Shown here: positions 19,901 through 30,554 of the stretch, piece by piece | Numbering within the stretch: position 1 is the first letter of the stretch | How the letters are laid out: each line of letters starts with the position of its first letter | Origin: Cyanophora paradoxa | Lineage: Eukaryota; Glaucocystophyceae; Cyanophorales; Cyanophoraceae | Direction: 5' to 3' | Assembly (NCBI GenBank): GCA_004431415.1 | Contig: QPMI01000462.1 | Coordinates: forward strand, 1 to 40,146 | Length of the DNA stretch: 40,146 nt | Notes under the pieces: generated by a model | The model's input: only the letters and a program-made list of their open reading frames with translations | Told to the model about the DNA's origin: nothing | Database searches by the model: none | Made by a program: the position numbers and the translations under genes

Positions 19901-21983
19901 ATGCTCTACCCAACTGGTTCGGTAGCGCGGGAAACGTTAACTGCCATGTTCAAGGGAAGCGTAAAAGGCAGTATGAGCATGCCCAGTCACATGCTCCAGC
20001 GCTAGCTGCAGCTGAAGAGCTTCTGGATGGCATTGTCACCAAGATTCTCTCCAATCTGACACCTTGGGAATTCTTCACGAGCGAAGTATGGTTAGTGAAT
20101 AGGCAGTTCAGGCGATGCAGCCGCAGGGCACAGCAATTGTGGAGAGCTTTCCGTGTGGAGAACTTCCCTCCATTTCGTCTCTTCGATGCACAATGTGAAC
20201 ACGCAATCGAGGAACATGTAAGAATATTGCAGCGTGCCGCCCGCGGATTCGAAAAGGCGCCTTGGCGGGCTGCCGGCATCTCCACATCGGCTTTGGGCCG
20301 TTTCTGTCAACACAAAACGCACTGTACTCCGTTGCTGTCCAATCTGTCATGGGTAAGCACAGCATTACGTTCTTGTGGAATGCTGAAAATGGAATCATGC
20401 AGGAGTTTTATTGGCTGCTTCACAATCGATGGTGGAGCTGGAGCATGTAACCATCTCTGAGGATGGCTGGGATTCACACCCTTTGTGTGCAATCGCGAGT
20501 CATTTGAGCACAATTCCTTCACTTTCATCCGTTGTCATGCGATTGGGAATGCGGAAACAGCTACTGCGTTGCATCGAGAGTTCAACGTTGTTTCCTCAAC
20601 TGAGAAGCCTTTCTATATCTGGCGCTGCCCTGCGCGACACCGACATCGTGAGCTAATGTTTTCCGTACATTTGAAAGCTTCCTTTCGATCTCACCGACAC
20701 ATTCTGGCAGCGGATGATAATGAAAGCTTGGCCAGCGCTCCAGGAGTTCTCGTGCGCAACTGTGGTGGATCCAATGGCGCTGCACACAATTTCTTCTTGG
20801 GGCGTTCGAGCGCAGGCTCTCGATTTCTGCAACTCTTCAGTAGCCACAATCGACCTGTTCAGCACAATATTCCATTTACGGAGCTTCTCAAAGCTGGAGC
20901 TGAAGGTACGGACGCTCGGTCTGAATGCAATCTAATAATTGATTTGTTTTATTTTCGCAGGTTGATTGCGAGTCGGGGAAATGTCTTTCGTCTCTAGGAA
21001 CGCTGCGTGGACTTCGCGAGCTGAATCTTGACATATGTGTACGTTTTTAAACTTGGATCGCCCTCTCTCCTTATACTGATCGCAGTTCGGAGACTGTCAA
21101 GATTCTTGTGGAGGTGGAAGTGAACTGCTGCAGGCCACTGCAAATGGGCTGGCCGAAGTTCTTCTGCATGGCAACGAGAATTTGGACTGGGTCGAGTTGA
21201 AAATCTCATCTTGCGGTCGACGGCATTCCTTGGACGGAGACAGTCTGGTGGAGCTGGTACGATCGGCGAGGCCAGCCCTCCGTCGGATCACCATACAGCA
21301 CTCTGGAGGGATCATCGAAAGACATGTTCTGCGAGTGCGATTTGTGGTGCAGAAGTGAGTCGATATCCATCTTTTCATTGACATTAGCACTGCAGGAAAT
21401 TGCGGGATGCTACCAAAACCTTCGGGTGTGAACATTGGCATGGAGTTTGGACTGGCCATCGGGTCCGGAGAAAGCTTGCAGCAGCTGGATGCTGTTTGCA
21501 AGGATCTACTTAGCTTTTCCCGCGCTAATATGCCTCCCTTGGTGCTTACTGTAAGCACGCGCGGCAATTACAAACTTTTCCACCCGGCCGTAACATTTTG
21601 CCGGAGCTGGTTTACAAATTCTACGATTCCGATTTCTGTTTTTGTCGATCAAAAAGCAGTTGTTCGCAGAGCAGTTATATCGAGTAAGAGCACATGTAGC
21701 ATATCAAGTATGCCACTTTTATAAGTGTATACATATGCAGCTTTGTACCTATGATCCTACCCATTTACATCGTAGCTTTAAATTTCATGACATGAATTTG
21801 ATTGGTACATCAGACGAAAACTCGAGAGACTTCAGTCGCTGCCCGCCCTGCCCATACCCATCCTTCGCCGCCGATTACCCTCGGCTTGACTGTCTTATAA
21901 TTAGTGTCATTCAATTGCAAGTTACATTGCTTCTGGCTCTACACAAAAGGTTTTATTCCGCCACTTCAAACTCTGCCGTTTGA
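19901..21983 (+). CDS. F-box/LRR (RNI-like) protein, multi-exon
   Basis: Phase-consistent exons: up to 20194, 20233-20352, 20403-20647, 20678-20905, 20961-21038, 21086-21354, 21388-21550, a short exon ending 21683, and 21739-21983 (TGA). The F-box is near 20010-20150: LLDGIVTKILSNLTPWEFF then VNRQFRRCSRRAQQLW. LRR strands: CRHLHIGFGPF, MVELEHVTIS, FPQLRSLSISG, FSKLELKV, LRGLRELNLDIC, LDWVELKISSCG, LRRITIQHSG. Proposed role: SCF substrate receptor. The start codon is unresolved: the F-box frame has no ATG before it, and a basic stretch GKRKRQY lies upstream, so a first exon or a short intron near 19950 is missing from this model. The last exon is the least certain. Confidence 0.6.
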
Positions 21984-22123
21984 AGTGCCCTTTACAGCTT
22001 TCGGAAAGTAAAACAACGTCTGCTTCGGACCACGTCCAAGGTAAATCCAATTGCAGCACAGCCTCGGAACGGACGCGAAGAAGTTTCGAGCGCAGCTCGT
22101 AAATTTCACCTGCATGGGCCCTT

Positions 22124-23075
22124 TTAGTTTCCGCGAAGAAAGACTTCGAACGAATAGATCGCACCAATCAAATTGGATGGTAGTGTCTGTATCATGATCA
22201 GGGACGGCGTCTCAAAATGATATGCATCAGTGAGAGTCACGCTCGTAAGCTTTGGCATGCGGTCCGATGAGATAAGCTCAAGAATGGCGGGGTGAAGCGC
22301 CAGTGCTCCTGCTGATAGCTCGATGAAGCAACTCGCAAGTTTGCCAAAAATCAGGTCCACCGGCCAACCCGTCGGCGGAACCACTTCACGGAGGCTGAGG
22401 TGGTCGCACACCATACGCGCAACCCAGGAAAAGACTTTGACAGTCTTTTCATCCCGGAGATTCCAATCTTGAAGCCAAAGCACAGAGATTGATTCAAGGT
22501 GCGGTAACGCCGCAAGCGCACGTTCAAGATGGTCAGGCTCCGGGTCCACTATAGTGGTGTCCAGATGGCGCAATCTTGTCAAGGGAAAGAGAGTTGACAT
22601 TGAAAAGACTGTGCAGAAGTGTCGAGGGAGGTTCAAATGCGATCCCCATGCAATGTGTACACGTCCAGGCGCGGAAGAATCTTCGAATCCCATTTTCATG
22701 TAGGACGTCGGCATATCGACGTCAACGTGGATAGCATTGCACCAACGTCCTTCAGGAATCCGGAAGTATTTCTTCGCGATGCGAACTGGAACTCCGTCCT
22801 GAGGAGTGCGTTGATCGCCCTCTTGGCGGGAGGTCCTCGGAGCCTGGTGCTCTTTCAGTTAGTACCTGTACAGCAGCATTTCTTCAGCTAGTACAGCAGT
22901 TAGTAGAGAGTCTCGTGCATGCCTTAAACTCACACTCGTCTTGTCCATATCCAGGCTGATCAAACGCCACTGCCTGCAGACTACTCCAAACGCATGCGCT
23001 CGACAGTGGACAATCCAGACAAAACTTGCATCCAGATTTCGTCGGGAAGATCGATCTCTACACTTCGGGCGTCAT
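22124..23075 (-). pseudogene. F-box/LRR gene with frameshift in the F-box
   Basis: The minus strand reads an F-box: EIDLPDEIWMQVLSGLSTVE (about 23060-22995), then VVCRQWRLISLDMDKTS in another frame, up to the donor at 22933 (GTGAGT). The intron to 22799 keeps phase 0 into exon 22798-22124 (KKYFRIPEGRWCNAIHVDVD, LTRLRHLDTTI, LPHLESISVLWL, MPKLTSVTLTDAY: LRR strands). The frame changes within ccaaacgc (about 22981-22990) by one base, in the middle of the Skp1-binding helices. A second break may lie upstream near MTPEV (about 23065). Downstream, 22167-21922 is open in another frame (KSFFAETKRAHAGEIYELRS) and may be a further exon. Either a recent pseudogene or sequencing errors. Confidence 0.55.
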
Positions 23076-23544
23076 GGGCTCTGATGCGTGGATTTCGAAT
23101 TCAGGCATCGATATCACCCTGACCAAGGTGAAAATATCGCATCCGCACCTCTCCGCTTGCGGTGTTGTATTAACGTAAATTTGAGCATTCTTCTTCTTCC
23201 TCATCATGGATCGCGTCTCAATCTTTCGCATGTGGTCGCTGAAGGGATTGCTGTCATCGCCCCTGCATGCGCACTCAATAACGTGTTCTTATAAGCCATC
23301 ATTCACACATTGGAGCCCCATCGCACCGTCGTTTGCGGTCGGCTGTGCGCCCTTCGTTTGTGTTCTGTGCGCTCATGTTGGTGCGATTTGTTGCGATTTG
23401 AAAGATCACAAATCTGTACCCCATCGAGGATACCCCTCCACGCAAACAAACCCATTCCACCGCGTTCGCAAACAACGCAAACAGGCATTTAATTTCGTTT
23501 TCACCAAACAAACTAGCTATAGCACAATTCCCATCGGAGGAAAA

Positions 23545-23955
23545 CTACTTTATTGTGCCGGTTACGATTTCGCCGACGCGCGTAAGTGCAGATTCAAGCT
23601 CTGTTATACGTTCCCGGAGCGCATGCCGTCTCGCCTCTTCCGCTGCTACCTCGAGCTCCAGCTCGTCGATTCGTTGGCTGAGCTTGCCGGCCAATTCATC
23701 AGCTGCACGCACTACAACTTCAACGGCGCCATGCAAGTCTTGAACATTTCGTTGTAGGGCATTGAGCGCTTCCTCGTGTTCGGATTGTGTTCTCACCGCT
23801 CGGAAAGCAGCAGTCACCCGCATGATCTCTTGCACGGTTTGGCTCAGCTGCTGACGAGCCGCTGAAAATGTGAACCAAATCAGTTCTATAGTAGCCTGGT
23901 TAGCACACACAGCTGCAGGTTGGACGGTCTTACCTTCTTCTTCATTGCTTTCCAT
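23545..23955 (-). CDS. Small coiled-coil protein (2 exons, 112 aa)
   Basis: Exon 1 is 23955-23934 (MESNEEE), intron 23933-23862 has GTAAGA and a good TTTTCAG acceptor, and exon 2 is 23861-23545 with stop. Phase agrees (G|CG). The protein is almost entirely helical with heptad-like spacing: QLSQTVQEIMRVTAAFRAV, LNALQRNVQDLHGAVEVVV, LSQRIDELELEVAAEEARR, RERITELESALTRVG. No known family; a scaffold or dimerisation partner is a fair guess. Its start codon overlaps by two bases with the start of a plus-strand gene (23954). Confidence 0.7.
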   Translation of the reverse strand: MESNEEEGKTVQPAAVCANQATIELIWFTFSAARQQLSQTVQEIMRVTAAFRAVRTQSEHEEALNALQRNVQDLHGAVEVVVRAADELAGKLSQRIDELELEVAAEEARRHALRERITELESALTRVGEIVTGTIK

Positions 23956-24480
23956 GCCGCTTCACCGAGAACAGAACGGGTACAGAGAAATTGGAGCCTG
24001 GGTACATCCAGATCGCACGATGCACATCAGCGCTGGTTCCGAAGCCCTTTACATGCTAGCGCAACTCTGCGAGTCTCTTCTAAAAAGAAACGGTACGTTC
24101 GACCTCTACATGTGAAGCGCGCAGAACTCCCAAAGTCTGACGTGTCTGAAACAGAGCAGGAAACGTCATTCCCACCCGGGCCACGAAAACGCAAGCTCCG
24201 AATCCAGGCAACCGAGCCTCCGCCACCTCCGCCTTCTTTTTCGAATTCGACCGGAAGAGATGTCCAATGGACTGAACAGATTCCCAACGGCGTCAGCGAA
24301 TTCTTCATTCTAGCTCAACCGCCACTTGAATTTGGGCGCCATGGAAAAGCAGCACCCTCAACCATTCCAGCGTTCCAAAACTGCGTACTCCAGAAAAGAG
24401 CACCGATATCGACCGGGACTTTCTACGTCAGCCCTTCGTTAGCGAGTGGCGACACTGTCCACAGCTTTCAGACAAAATAA
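23954..24480 (+). CDS. Two-exon gene, Pro-rich with basic patch (may be 5' part of a longer gene)
   Basis: ATG at 23954; exon 1 to 24092, donor GTACGT, acceptor ctgaaacag, exon 2 24155-24480; phase G|AG agrees. As modelled it is 154 aa: an N-terminal helical part (EALYMLAQLCESLLKRN), a basic patch PRKRKLRI that could be a nuclear signal, a PPPPPP run, and a beta-rich part VSEFFILAQPPLEFGRHGK. It ends at TAA 24478-24480, but the following exons of similar style suggest that splicing may continue the gene into 24.5-27.0 kb. No family assigned. The start is shared head-to-head with the coiled-coil gene on the other strand. Confidence 0.5.
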
Positions 24481-24565
24481 GGTCAACCATGCTGTACATT
24501 TCCATCGACTTTCGTGAGTCCGAAACACGCAGAAATCGCCTGGATCAAGCTGAAGTGGTTATATC

Positions 24566-26994
24566 ATGCATAAGGTTGAGCCCTCCCATGCAGTTGAGCT
24601 CGAGGTTCAGGTTGCTGTACCTGACAAGAAGCATTTCCTAGCTCATGGCGCAACGATCCGCGAGTTGTGGCGAACAAGAGGCACTATGTCACGCTTCGAT
24701 TCTATCAGCGGTCCTTGTGGTACACGATTCTATCAGCGGTCCTTTTGATCGCGTTATGAATAAATTTCATTTTTTCATGCTTACTTTAAATTTCACGCGG
24801 GCGTGTTTGCAGCTCAGACCCGGTCCCTTTTCCACTTGCTCCGTTTGTTCGATATGTTCGCCTCCATCCATATATGGCATTTAAAGGGTCCGCATCCTTC
24901 CGCCGCATCGACACTACGGGGGTGGGCTTTGGTTTTCCCTGGTCATTGGTTTTACTATCCTGGTTGTAACTCGGCGCGCGGATTTCAGTTCAAGCTGAAA
25001 ATGTGCGCGCGAGTTCTCGAGTTCGAAGCAGACAATGGCGATCCATCAGTGCTTCGAGCTAAGGTGTGACCGTGTGATGCGGGCGAATGTTAGTAAAATC
25101 TGCCCGCAGCTGAAACATTACAGGTGCAGACAATGTTAAAGGAATCTGATCTCGCAGCATGGAATATCGACGCACTTTGTTATCAGGTCTGTGAACGAAG
25201 AAATTCGTCGACAAACGAAAAAGATAGATGATGTTCGGAAATTCAGGTCGGCGTATTCGCACAGCAGGCTGATTGTTCAATTCGACTCTTGGGGTGGGGA
25301 ACGACAGAACCTTTCACCAGTTGTTGCAAACAGAATGTCAAGGATAAACAGGTGCAGTTCAAATGCGGCCAGAACATGGCAATGCCGAATATCGAGATGG
25401 TGATTGCGTTCCCGATAACAGGCAGATGCAGGCCAACACCTGCGCCCGTTGTAGCCTCTAGTGCTCACCTTGCGTATACAAGCATGCGTATACAAGACCC
25501 GAGCAGTGAAGCAGACATCACTTGCCGTCATGTATGTTTTAAAAATACACTGATCAGACAATTGCCCTACAATTGCAATTGCATACTACAATGGAAAACT
25601 ACTGAACTCAAAATAAAATTGTCATGACATCGTACGCATCAAGCGCCTGATCATGAATGCTTCATCGATGTGCTAGGCTGGCTAGGCTGGCCTTTTTTCG
25701 GGGGGTACTCTGTTCCATTTTTGAACCTTGACGTCCGAGCTTTACAGGGCGAGCAGACCGGCATGCCAACGTGCACGCCAAGACCATGGCAAGGAGCGTT
25801 CGACTTGGGAGATGTTCAGTGCAAGCTTTTTTCACTACATGCTTATCGGAAAGCTGAAGTGCATGCGGTTACATGCAATCATCACAGCGCTTGCAATTGA
25901 CTGATACAGTGCTTGCGTTCGGATTTCAGCAATCCGCCGTGGGCGAAACCCACTTTCCTACATCAAAACTCAATTACTTTCGATCGTACGATACATGTAG
26001 TGGCACAGGAGTGGTACCCGCCGAGTCCAACGTTTTCGTGTGTTCCAGGAGCAGTGGGCCTCTTGATTCGCTTGTGGACATGTGTCATAAGCATTCGACC
26101 GCAGATTGTATTCGGAGGCAAGGGCAGTGTCCGAATTTCCGGAAATGTCACCTTCTGCTTCAAAGATCCCGACTCCGACAAGTACACTTGGAGGGGCAAT
26201 GCAGGGTAAAGCTTTATGTCGCGTTGTTGTTTACTTGAGGGGAATATATTGACGGCGCAGCTGGATGAAACACAACAAGAATGGGGAAAACAGTTCTTTG
26301 GAAATCGAAGTCCCAGGCTATACTATGTTCAGATCGCCCAAATCCGGCACCCCGGCAACTTTGTATATCGATGCGAAAGATCAGACGTACGAACTGGCAA
26401 TCATCGTGAAAACAAGTGCGTGAACAAACGAGATCTGAGCATGGCCACGGCCGCGGGCATCAGATCCGTATCAACTCATGACATCAGATCTGCGCAAATC
26501 TTGCGTCGAAAATCTTACATCAGAGGATAAAAAATGGATCGCGTTAACAGTATGTTTCTGCCTGAACTTTCCGCTCAGCTTCTGTTGAATGCGCGCTTCA
26601 CGCAGGCGATGGCCGATGCACTCGTAGGTTCCGAGAATTTGAAGCACTCAACGATTTCGACTTCAATGAATCGGAGTCCATCGCGCCTGGCATCGCTTGC
26701 TTATTCAACTGTGCAAGCTGCATTCCAAGCAAATTCGATCAACGCCACAGGCATCCGTTTCCAGAACTCTGCTACCGGCGAGCAGGTCGTCGAAAGCTTC
26801 ATTTTGTACTGTCTGCTTTCGAATTCATGGGGCTCACTTCAGTTGCTCTGCAGTTAACGCTCTCAAAAATGTCTGGACAGTATATTTTTAGCGCAAGCCA
26901 AGATCATGAACACGCTGTCAAACGACAGCGCACCGGTGCTACGAAATCGAAACCACAGATAGAGGAAGAACAGAATATCGACAGCAATGAATAA
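24566..26994 (+). CDS. Multi-exon beta-rich protein, possibly Ig-like (partial model)
   Basis: Exons with matching phase: about 24583-24700 (VELEVQVAVPDKKHFLAHGA), one ending at 25064 (FKLKMCARVLEFEADNG...LRAK), 25124-25186 (VQTMLKESDLAAWNIDALCY), 25248-25351 (VGVFAQQADCSIRLLGWG) running on to ITGRCRPTP near 25440. Further right, GKGSVRISGNVTFCFKDPDS ends at a donor near 26207 and joins at 26261 to NSSLEIEVPGYTMFRSPKSG and YELAIIVKTS. The last exons end with a basic signal (AVKRQRTG) and TAA at 26992-26994. Alternating strands and the V-PGY-PxxL pattern hint at an Ig-like (IPT/TIG) fold, a weak resemblance. It may be one gene with 23954-24480, or two. AATAAA overlaps the stop. Confidence 0.4.
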
Positions 26995-27010
26995 ATCTCA
27001 TTAGACGCTT

Positions 27011-27035
27011 TGTACCCGTGGTCGGCCCTGTACCC
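27011..27035 (+). promoter_or_regulatory. Paired TGTACCC boxes upstream of 27065 gene
   Basis: TGTACCC at 27011 and 27029, 30-54 nt before the ATG, like the pair at 18426/18449. A promoter element is a possible reading. Confidence 0.3.
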
Positions 27036-27064
27036 CGGCCGTGTGCATTGGGCGCCCCGATGTT

Positions 27065-27433
27065 ATGATGATCATGATCGGTCCAGAGAGAAGTTCGAAT
27101 TCGATGCTCGATAGAGAATTACTTCAGTTGGATCATATGGCTGCAGCATCAGGCGCGAGTTTGTTTCGGCTTCAACGCGAGATGGAGCAAACGTATCGGG
27201 CATGTTTAGCCTGGGACGTTCGAGTGACTGCCTTGGAGAGAAAGATCCTCCAAATGCATTCTCATGGTCTGGTCGCTGACCTTCAGCGCGCGTATCAGAA
27301 GCAGTCCCGTCTTTACGTCAAGCGTCTTCAGCTAAGCCTCAAGCGCGCTGACATTTATCGCGACCTGTTAGCCGTGCATGCGACTCTGGCTTTGATTAGA
27401 TCTCTGATGCTTTGTGCAATGCTGAACTCATGA
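27065..27433 (+). CDS. Small helical protein, single exon, 122 aa
   Basis: ATG at 27065 (MMIMIGPERSS), uninterrupted to TGA 27431-27433, then AATAAA at about 27448. The whole chain is predicted helical by pattern: LLQLDHMAAASGASLFRLQR, MEQTYRACLAWDVRVTALER, LVADLQRAYQKQSRLYVKRL. It resembles the 112 aa coiled-coil protein at 23.5 kb in size and style but not visibly in sequence. A second ATG (27110) after the Ser-rich start is an alternative. Function unknown. Confidence 0.65.
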   Translation: MMIMIGPERSSNSMLDRELLQLDHMAAASGASLFRLQREMEQTYRACLAWDVRVTALERKILQMHSHGLVADLQRAYQKQSRLYVKRLQLSLKRADIYRDLLAVHATLALIRSLMLCAMLNS

Positions 27434-27614
27434 TATCACGATTGTTAAAATAAAACTGCAAGGTACATTTTCAATTGCACATGGCGGCACTGCATGATCA
27501 TTCCTTGGGCGATGCGCGTTGAAAAACGGTGACTATGATGTGGATTCGTGGGCGTGGTCACAGTTAAAGAGATATGCTTGCACAACGTTGCTGAATCCCC
27601 TTGCGAAATCCTCG
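27434..27614. other. Intergenic between convergent genes
   Basis: Short AT-rich spacer with a polyadenylation-like AATAAA for the plus-strand gene. It receives the 3' end of the minus-strand gene, which stops at 27683, or at 27615 if its last small intron is spliced. Nothing else seen. Confidence 0.4.
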
Positions 27615-27682
27615 TCACACGCTTGTTTCAAATGAGTCTCGACATCCACCCATAAAATGCGGAAGTCGTATGTGGCCTGTGG

Positions 27683-29286
27683 TTAAACCCGTGACCTTCG
27701 AAACATGAAGAAACAGATATGAGTTACCCTGATAAGGTTATTGTGGGTATTGATGTATGCCTCTGCCGCCGGCATCCAGCCGTCGTCCTCTTCATTTTGC
27801 GTTGCTGTCTCCCACTGCAGAAAACCAGAAGTTGAGATCTGCAAACGTTGCACAAAACAATAGCAGTAAACGTACTTCATAGATAGCTCGGGCAGTTTCA
27901 AGGCAATGCCCTCGCTCGCGAGTCATTTCCATAAGCACCAGCTTGGCAGGTCGAGTTCGTATTCCCACATTTACGTTTGCAGGTCGTTCATAATATGGTT
28001 TCAGCACATCCGCAGCCTTCTTGAGACCCATTTCAGCCACCCGGAATCGGATGTAAAGATGCTGCGAAGCCATTTAAAACACAAATCCTGTCCGCGATGC
28101 TGTCTTTGCTTGCAAAATATCCTTCGAAACCTTTTACCTTAAGAAGGCTCTGATCCTTGTTGTTGAGATCGTCCCATTTTCGTGGGCGCCGAAACAGTGC
28201 CATGATGTTACTGATCTGAGCTTCTGAGATCACAGGTTCCAACAGCCACTCGCGAATGATGCCAGCGACGTGTGTCGGCAGAACAGGTGAACGTGTCGCA
28301 ACGGGTCGCTTGTTGGAGAAGTCTGAGAAAGCGTTGCTTCGTGTTTCGTGATTCAACAAGAAAATGCGGGTGAAGGCAAAGCGAAGCGGGTGCCCAGGAG
28401 GAAAAATGGGTCGCAGACGTGTGTTTCCGCGCCATGGGCCACTTCGGGTTGGAACCCAGCCATCAGTCTTCATCGTGCGCGACGCAGCCATCCACGTTTC
28501 CACAGATAAGCCGCAATCGACTTCGTTGGTTATCACGTGAGCAAGAACTCCTGGTCGACGACACGGCCAAGGAGAGAGTAAAATACCATCACGCCAGTGC
28601 CGCGAGAAAAATCCGACTTGGTCGCGGCAATGCCAACTTAGCTGAATGTCGTCCGGCCGTTGGACGAAACGAATGAATGTTGGGAAGGTGGTCTTGAACG
28701 GCGGGAATTTGTTGCAGGCTTGGCATGGATGAACAATATCACCGTGTTGCACGAAAAAATCTTTGCAGCAAAGACCACAGGCTTCTTTGCAGGCACATTT
28801 TACTGGAATTGCTTTCGGAAAACCGGAGTTGATCAGACGTGCTGTCACAGGATCGCTCATGTCGAAAGCGGGTGCGGGATTGCCGACATCCTCTGCAGTG
28901 GTCCTGAAAACACAAGGTCAATAACTCTAAAGCACTCAGCACACAAATGTTATTATCCACACCTATGCCTGCCGGCGCCAGTGCTGCCGGCCGCTGCCGA
29001 TATCGATGGCGATACGGTCGTATCCAGCGACGTCGACTGCACCTGGTTTGCATTCTCCGCTCTCTCCCTGTCGGATGGCATGAGCGAAAACATTGTTGTC
29101 TTTCACTTCGAAAACATACCCAGCTGACTCTTGAAACGTGTGCTCAAGATCTAAGTCTGCTGCCTCCGCTGCTGGTAGCACTTCGGGCGACAGGACGTCG
29201 ACGTGCTCACCGTCTGGAGATTTAACGTCCCATGTATCATGTGCAGCCGAAGGGCCGAAGAGGATTTTCCTGATACCGCCTAGCAT
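27683..29286 (-). CDS. Cys-rich protein of unknown function, 4 exons (about 424 aa)
   Basis: Exons 29286-29120, 28903-28138, 28061-27876, 27838-27683; phases agree at every junction (donors GTATGT, GTAAAA, GTACGT). An optional 32 nt intron (GTAACT...CGAAG) near the end would move the stop to 27615. The N-terminal part is acidic (EAADLDLEHTF). A Cys cluster follows: KCACKEACGLCC then PCQACNK, six or more Cys in 30 residues plus two His nearby, which could bind zinc. Then Trp/Arg-rich sequence (SWHCRDQVGFFSRHW) and a helical C-terminus (RVAEMGLKKAADVLKPYYE). No family recognised. The long first intron (29119-28904) is open in part and may hold another exon. Confidence 0.65.
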
Positions 29287-29339
29287 TGGCACCAAAAAGT
29301 GTGGTTTCGAAGATGTACCGCCCTGGCGCTCTACTACCC

Positions 29340-29440
29340 GACATCCCCCCCTCCCCCCCCCCCCTACAACAACAACAACAACAACTAAAACAACAACAAC
29401 ACACACACGCATGTACACACACACACAAACACATCAACAC
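29340..29440. repeat. Compound microsatellite (C run, ACA, AC)
   Basis: C-rich runs (29346-29363) followed by (ACA)n and (AC)n, lying between the divergent starts at 29286 (minus) and 29472 (plus), that is, within the probable shared promoter. Confidence 0.9.
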
Positions 29441-29471
29441 ATGCAAAAGTGCGTAGAGAATTCCGATGTAA

Positions 29472-30115
29472 ATGTCACTCACGATGACTCACGATCACGG
29501 CAGATCGAACTCGATAACCTCGACGTGTAAGAGCTCGAGGCGTGTTACCTTCCCGGACGGCCATTCCTTCTGGGTTTCTTCAGACACAGTCGAACATCGG
29601 AATGCATCTGGACAAGTATTGTGGACCGTAGAGCACAGTGCTCAGATTACAAGTGGCTCGCTGGATCTTTACAAATATTGCTCCATGTCGCGAACACACA
29701 TGGCAGCCTTTCGTGAAGCGGGCTTATTCGGTGAGGCACTCGTGGTGGTTTCAAGTGAGACGGAGCTTTTGTTCTTGGACGTACTGTCCGGTGAGCAGAG
29801 GATCGTGTTCTCGGAGGACGGTGTTGCCGCGTGTGTGTGGACTGCGAGCAGCTGGCGCCCGTATCGCATCATCCGAGCTGGTCAAGCTGGCGAATGGGAG
29901 CACTTTTCGGCTAAATTCCCTTCTCGAGTGGAGCTGGACAGCGATAATTGGGACATTGTGGGGATGCCGGATCCCCATACTATCATCTGCCTTTTCCCGA
30001 TGGAAACGTCAAGCGATTTGCGATTCACGGCATCAACGGCAACCGCAATGCCCTAATCTGTCAGTTTGAAAGCATCGCGATTGAATACGAAGTGCCTGTA
30101 TCTTCCGAGAACTAG
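29472..30115 (+). pseudogene. Beta-propeller-like gene with one-base frameshift
   Basis: ATG 29472 opens a frame with propeller-like blades: VTFPDGHSFWVSSDTVEHRN, EALVVVSSETELLFLDVLSG, AACVWTASSWRPYRIIRAG. That frame ends at 30056, but another frame carries on in the same style from about 30000: FPDGNVKRFAIHGINGNRNA and FESIAIEYEVPV, to TAG at 30113-30115. The switch falls at ccttttcccgatgg (about 29990-30003); the FPDG motif that opens the first blade reappears at the break, which argues that both parts belong together. A one-base loss in the C run would explain it. Otherwise a 194 aa version is made. No intron fits the switch. Function unknown. Confidence 0.6.
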
Positions 30116-30176
30116 TTCTAGGTATACCGGAATGGAAATGGAAATTTGATTAATCTTGTCTGAAAACAAAGCTTGC

Positions 30177-30318
30177 GCTCCCGTGCGCGTTCTAGTGTTT
30201 AAGCCAGATACCGATATCTTGGCGCCCTAGGAGCTCGTGCGCGTTCTAGTGTTAAAGCCAGATATCGATATCTTGGCGCCCTAGAAGCAATCGATCGATA
30301 TCGATATCGATAATTTGC
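30177..30318 (+). repeat. ~55 bp tandem duplication and GATATC-rich run
   Basis: gtgcgcgttctagtgtttaa... and gtgcgcgttctagtgttaaa... each continue with gccagatacc/tcgatatcttggcgccctag (about 30183 and 30238). They are followed by a palindromic (ATCGATATCG)n run to 30318. The first part of the phrase (gcgttctagt) recurs once more at 30489. Confidence 0.8.
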
Positions 30319-30554
30319 CGGCGCCCCCAGGAGCTAAAGCTGGTCCCCCCAGGAGCCAACATCGGCCAAAGGAGCGTCGGGCAAGTACCCCCCCCCTCGG
30401 GTTTTCCGGCAGCAGGTACCCCCAACCGGTACCGGTCCGGTTGAATTCGTCGAGTCGCAGTTGTCAGCTCAAACTCGTACTAGGTGGCGCGTTCTAGTCG
30501 CGTGGTCAGCCGTGCTTACTTGCAAGCGAATACGGAGTGCTAGTATAATAAGCG
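30319..30554. other. Intergenic, upstream of 30555 gene
   Basis: Contains ccccccaggagcc/gcccccaggagct repeats and ggtaccggtccgg palindromes. No gene seen. Confidence 0.4.

Noticed and set aside
24532-24552. A 19 nt intron (gtgagtccgaaacacgcag)
   Set aside because: Much shorter than the other introns here (32-115 nt); a longer intron ending near 24584 is more plausible.
24155-26420. Rel-homology transcription factor
   Set aside because: A few strand patterns look alike but the DNA-contact loop motif is absent; kept only as a vague Ig-like suggestion.
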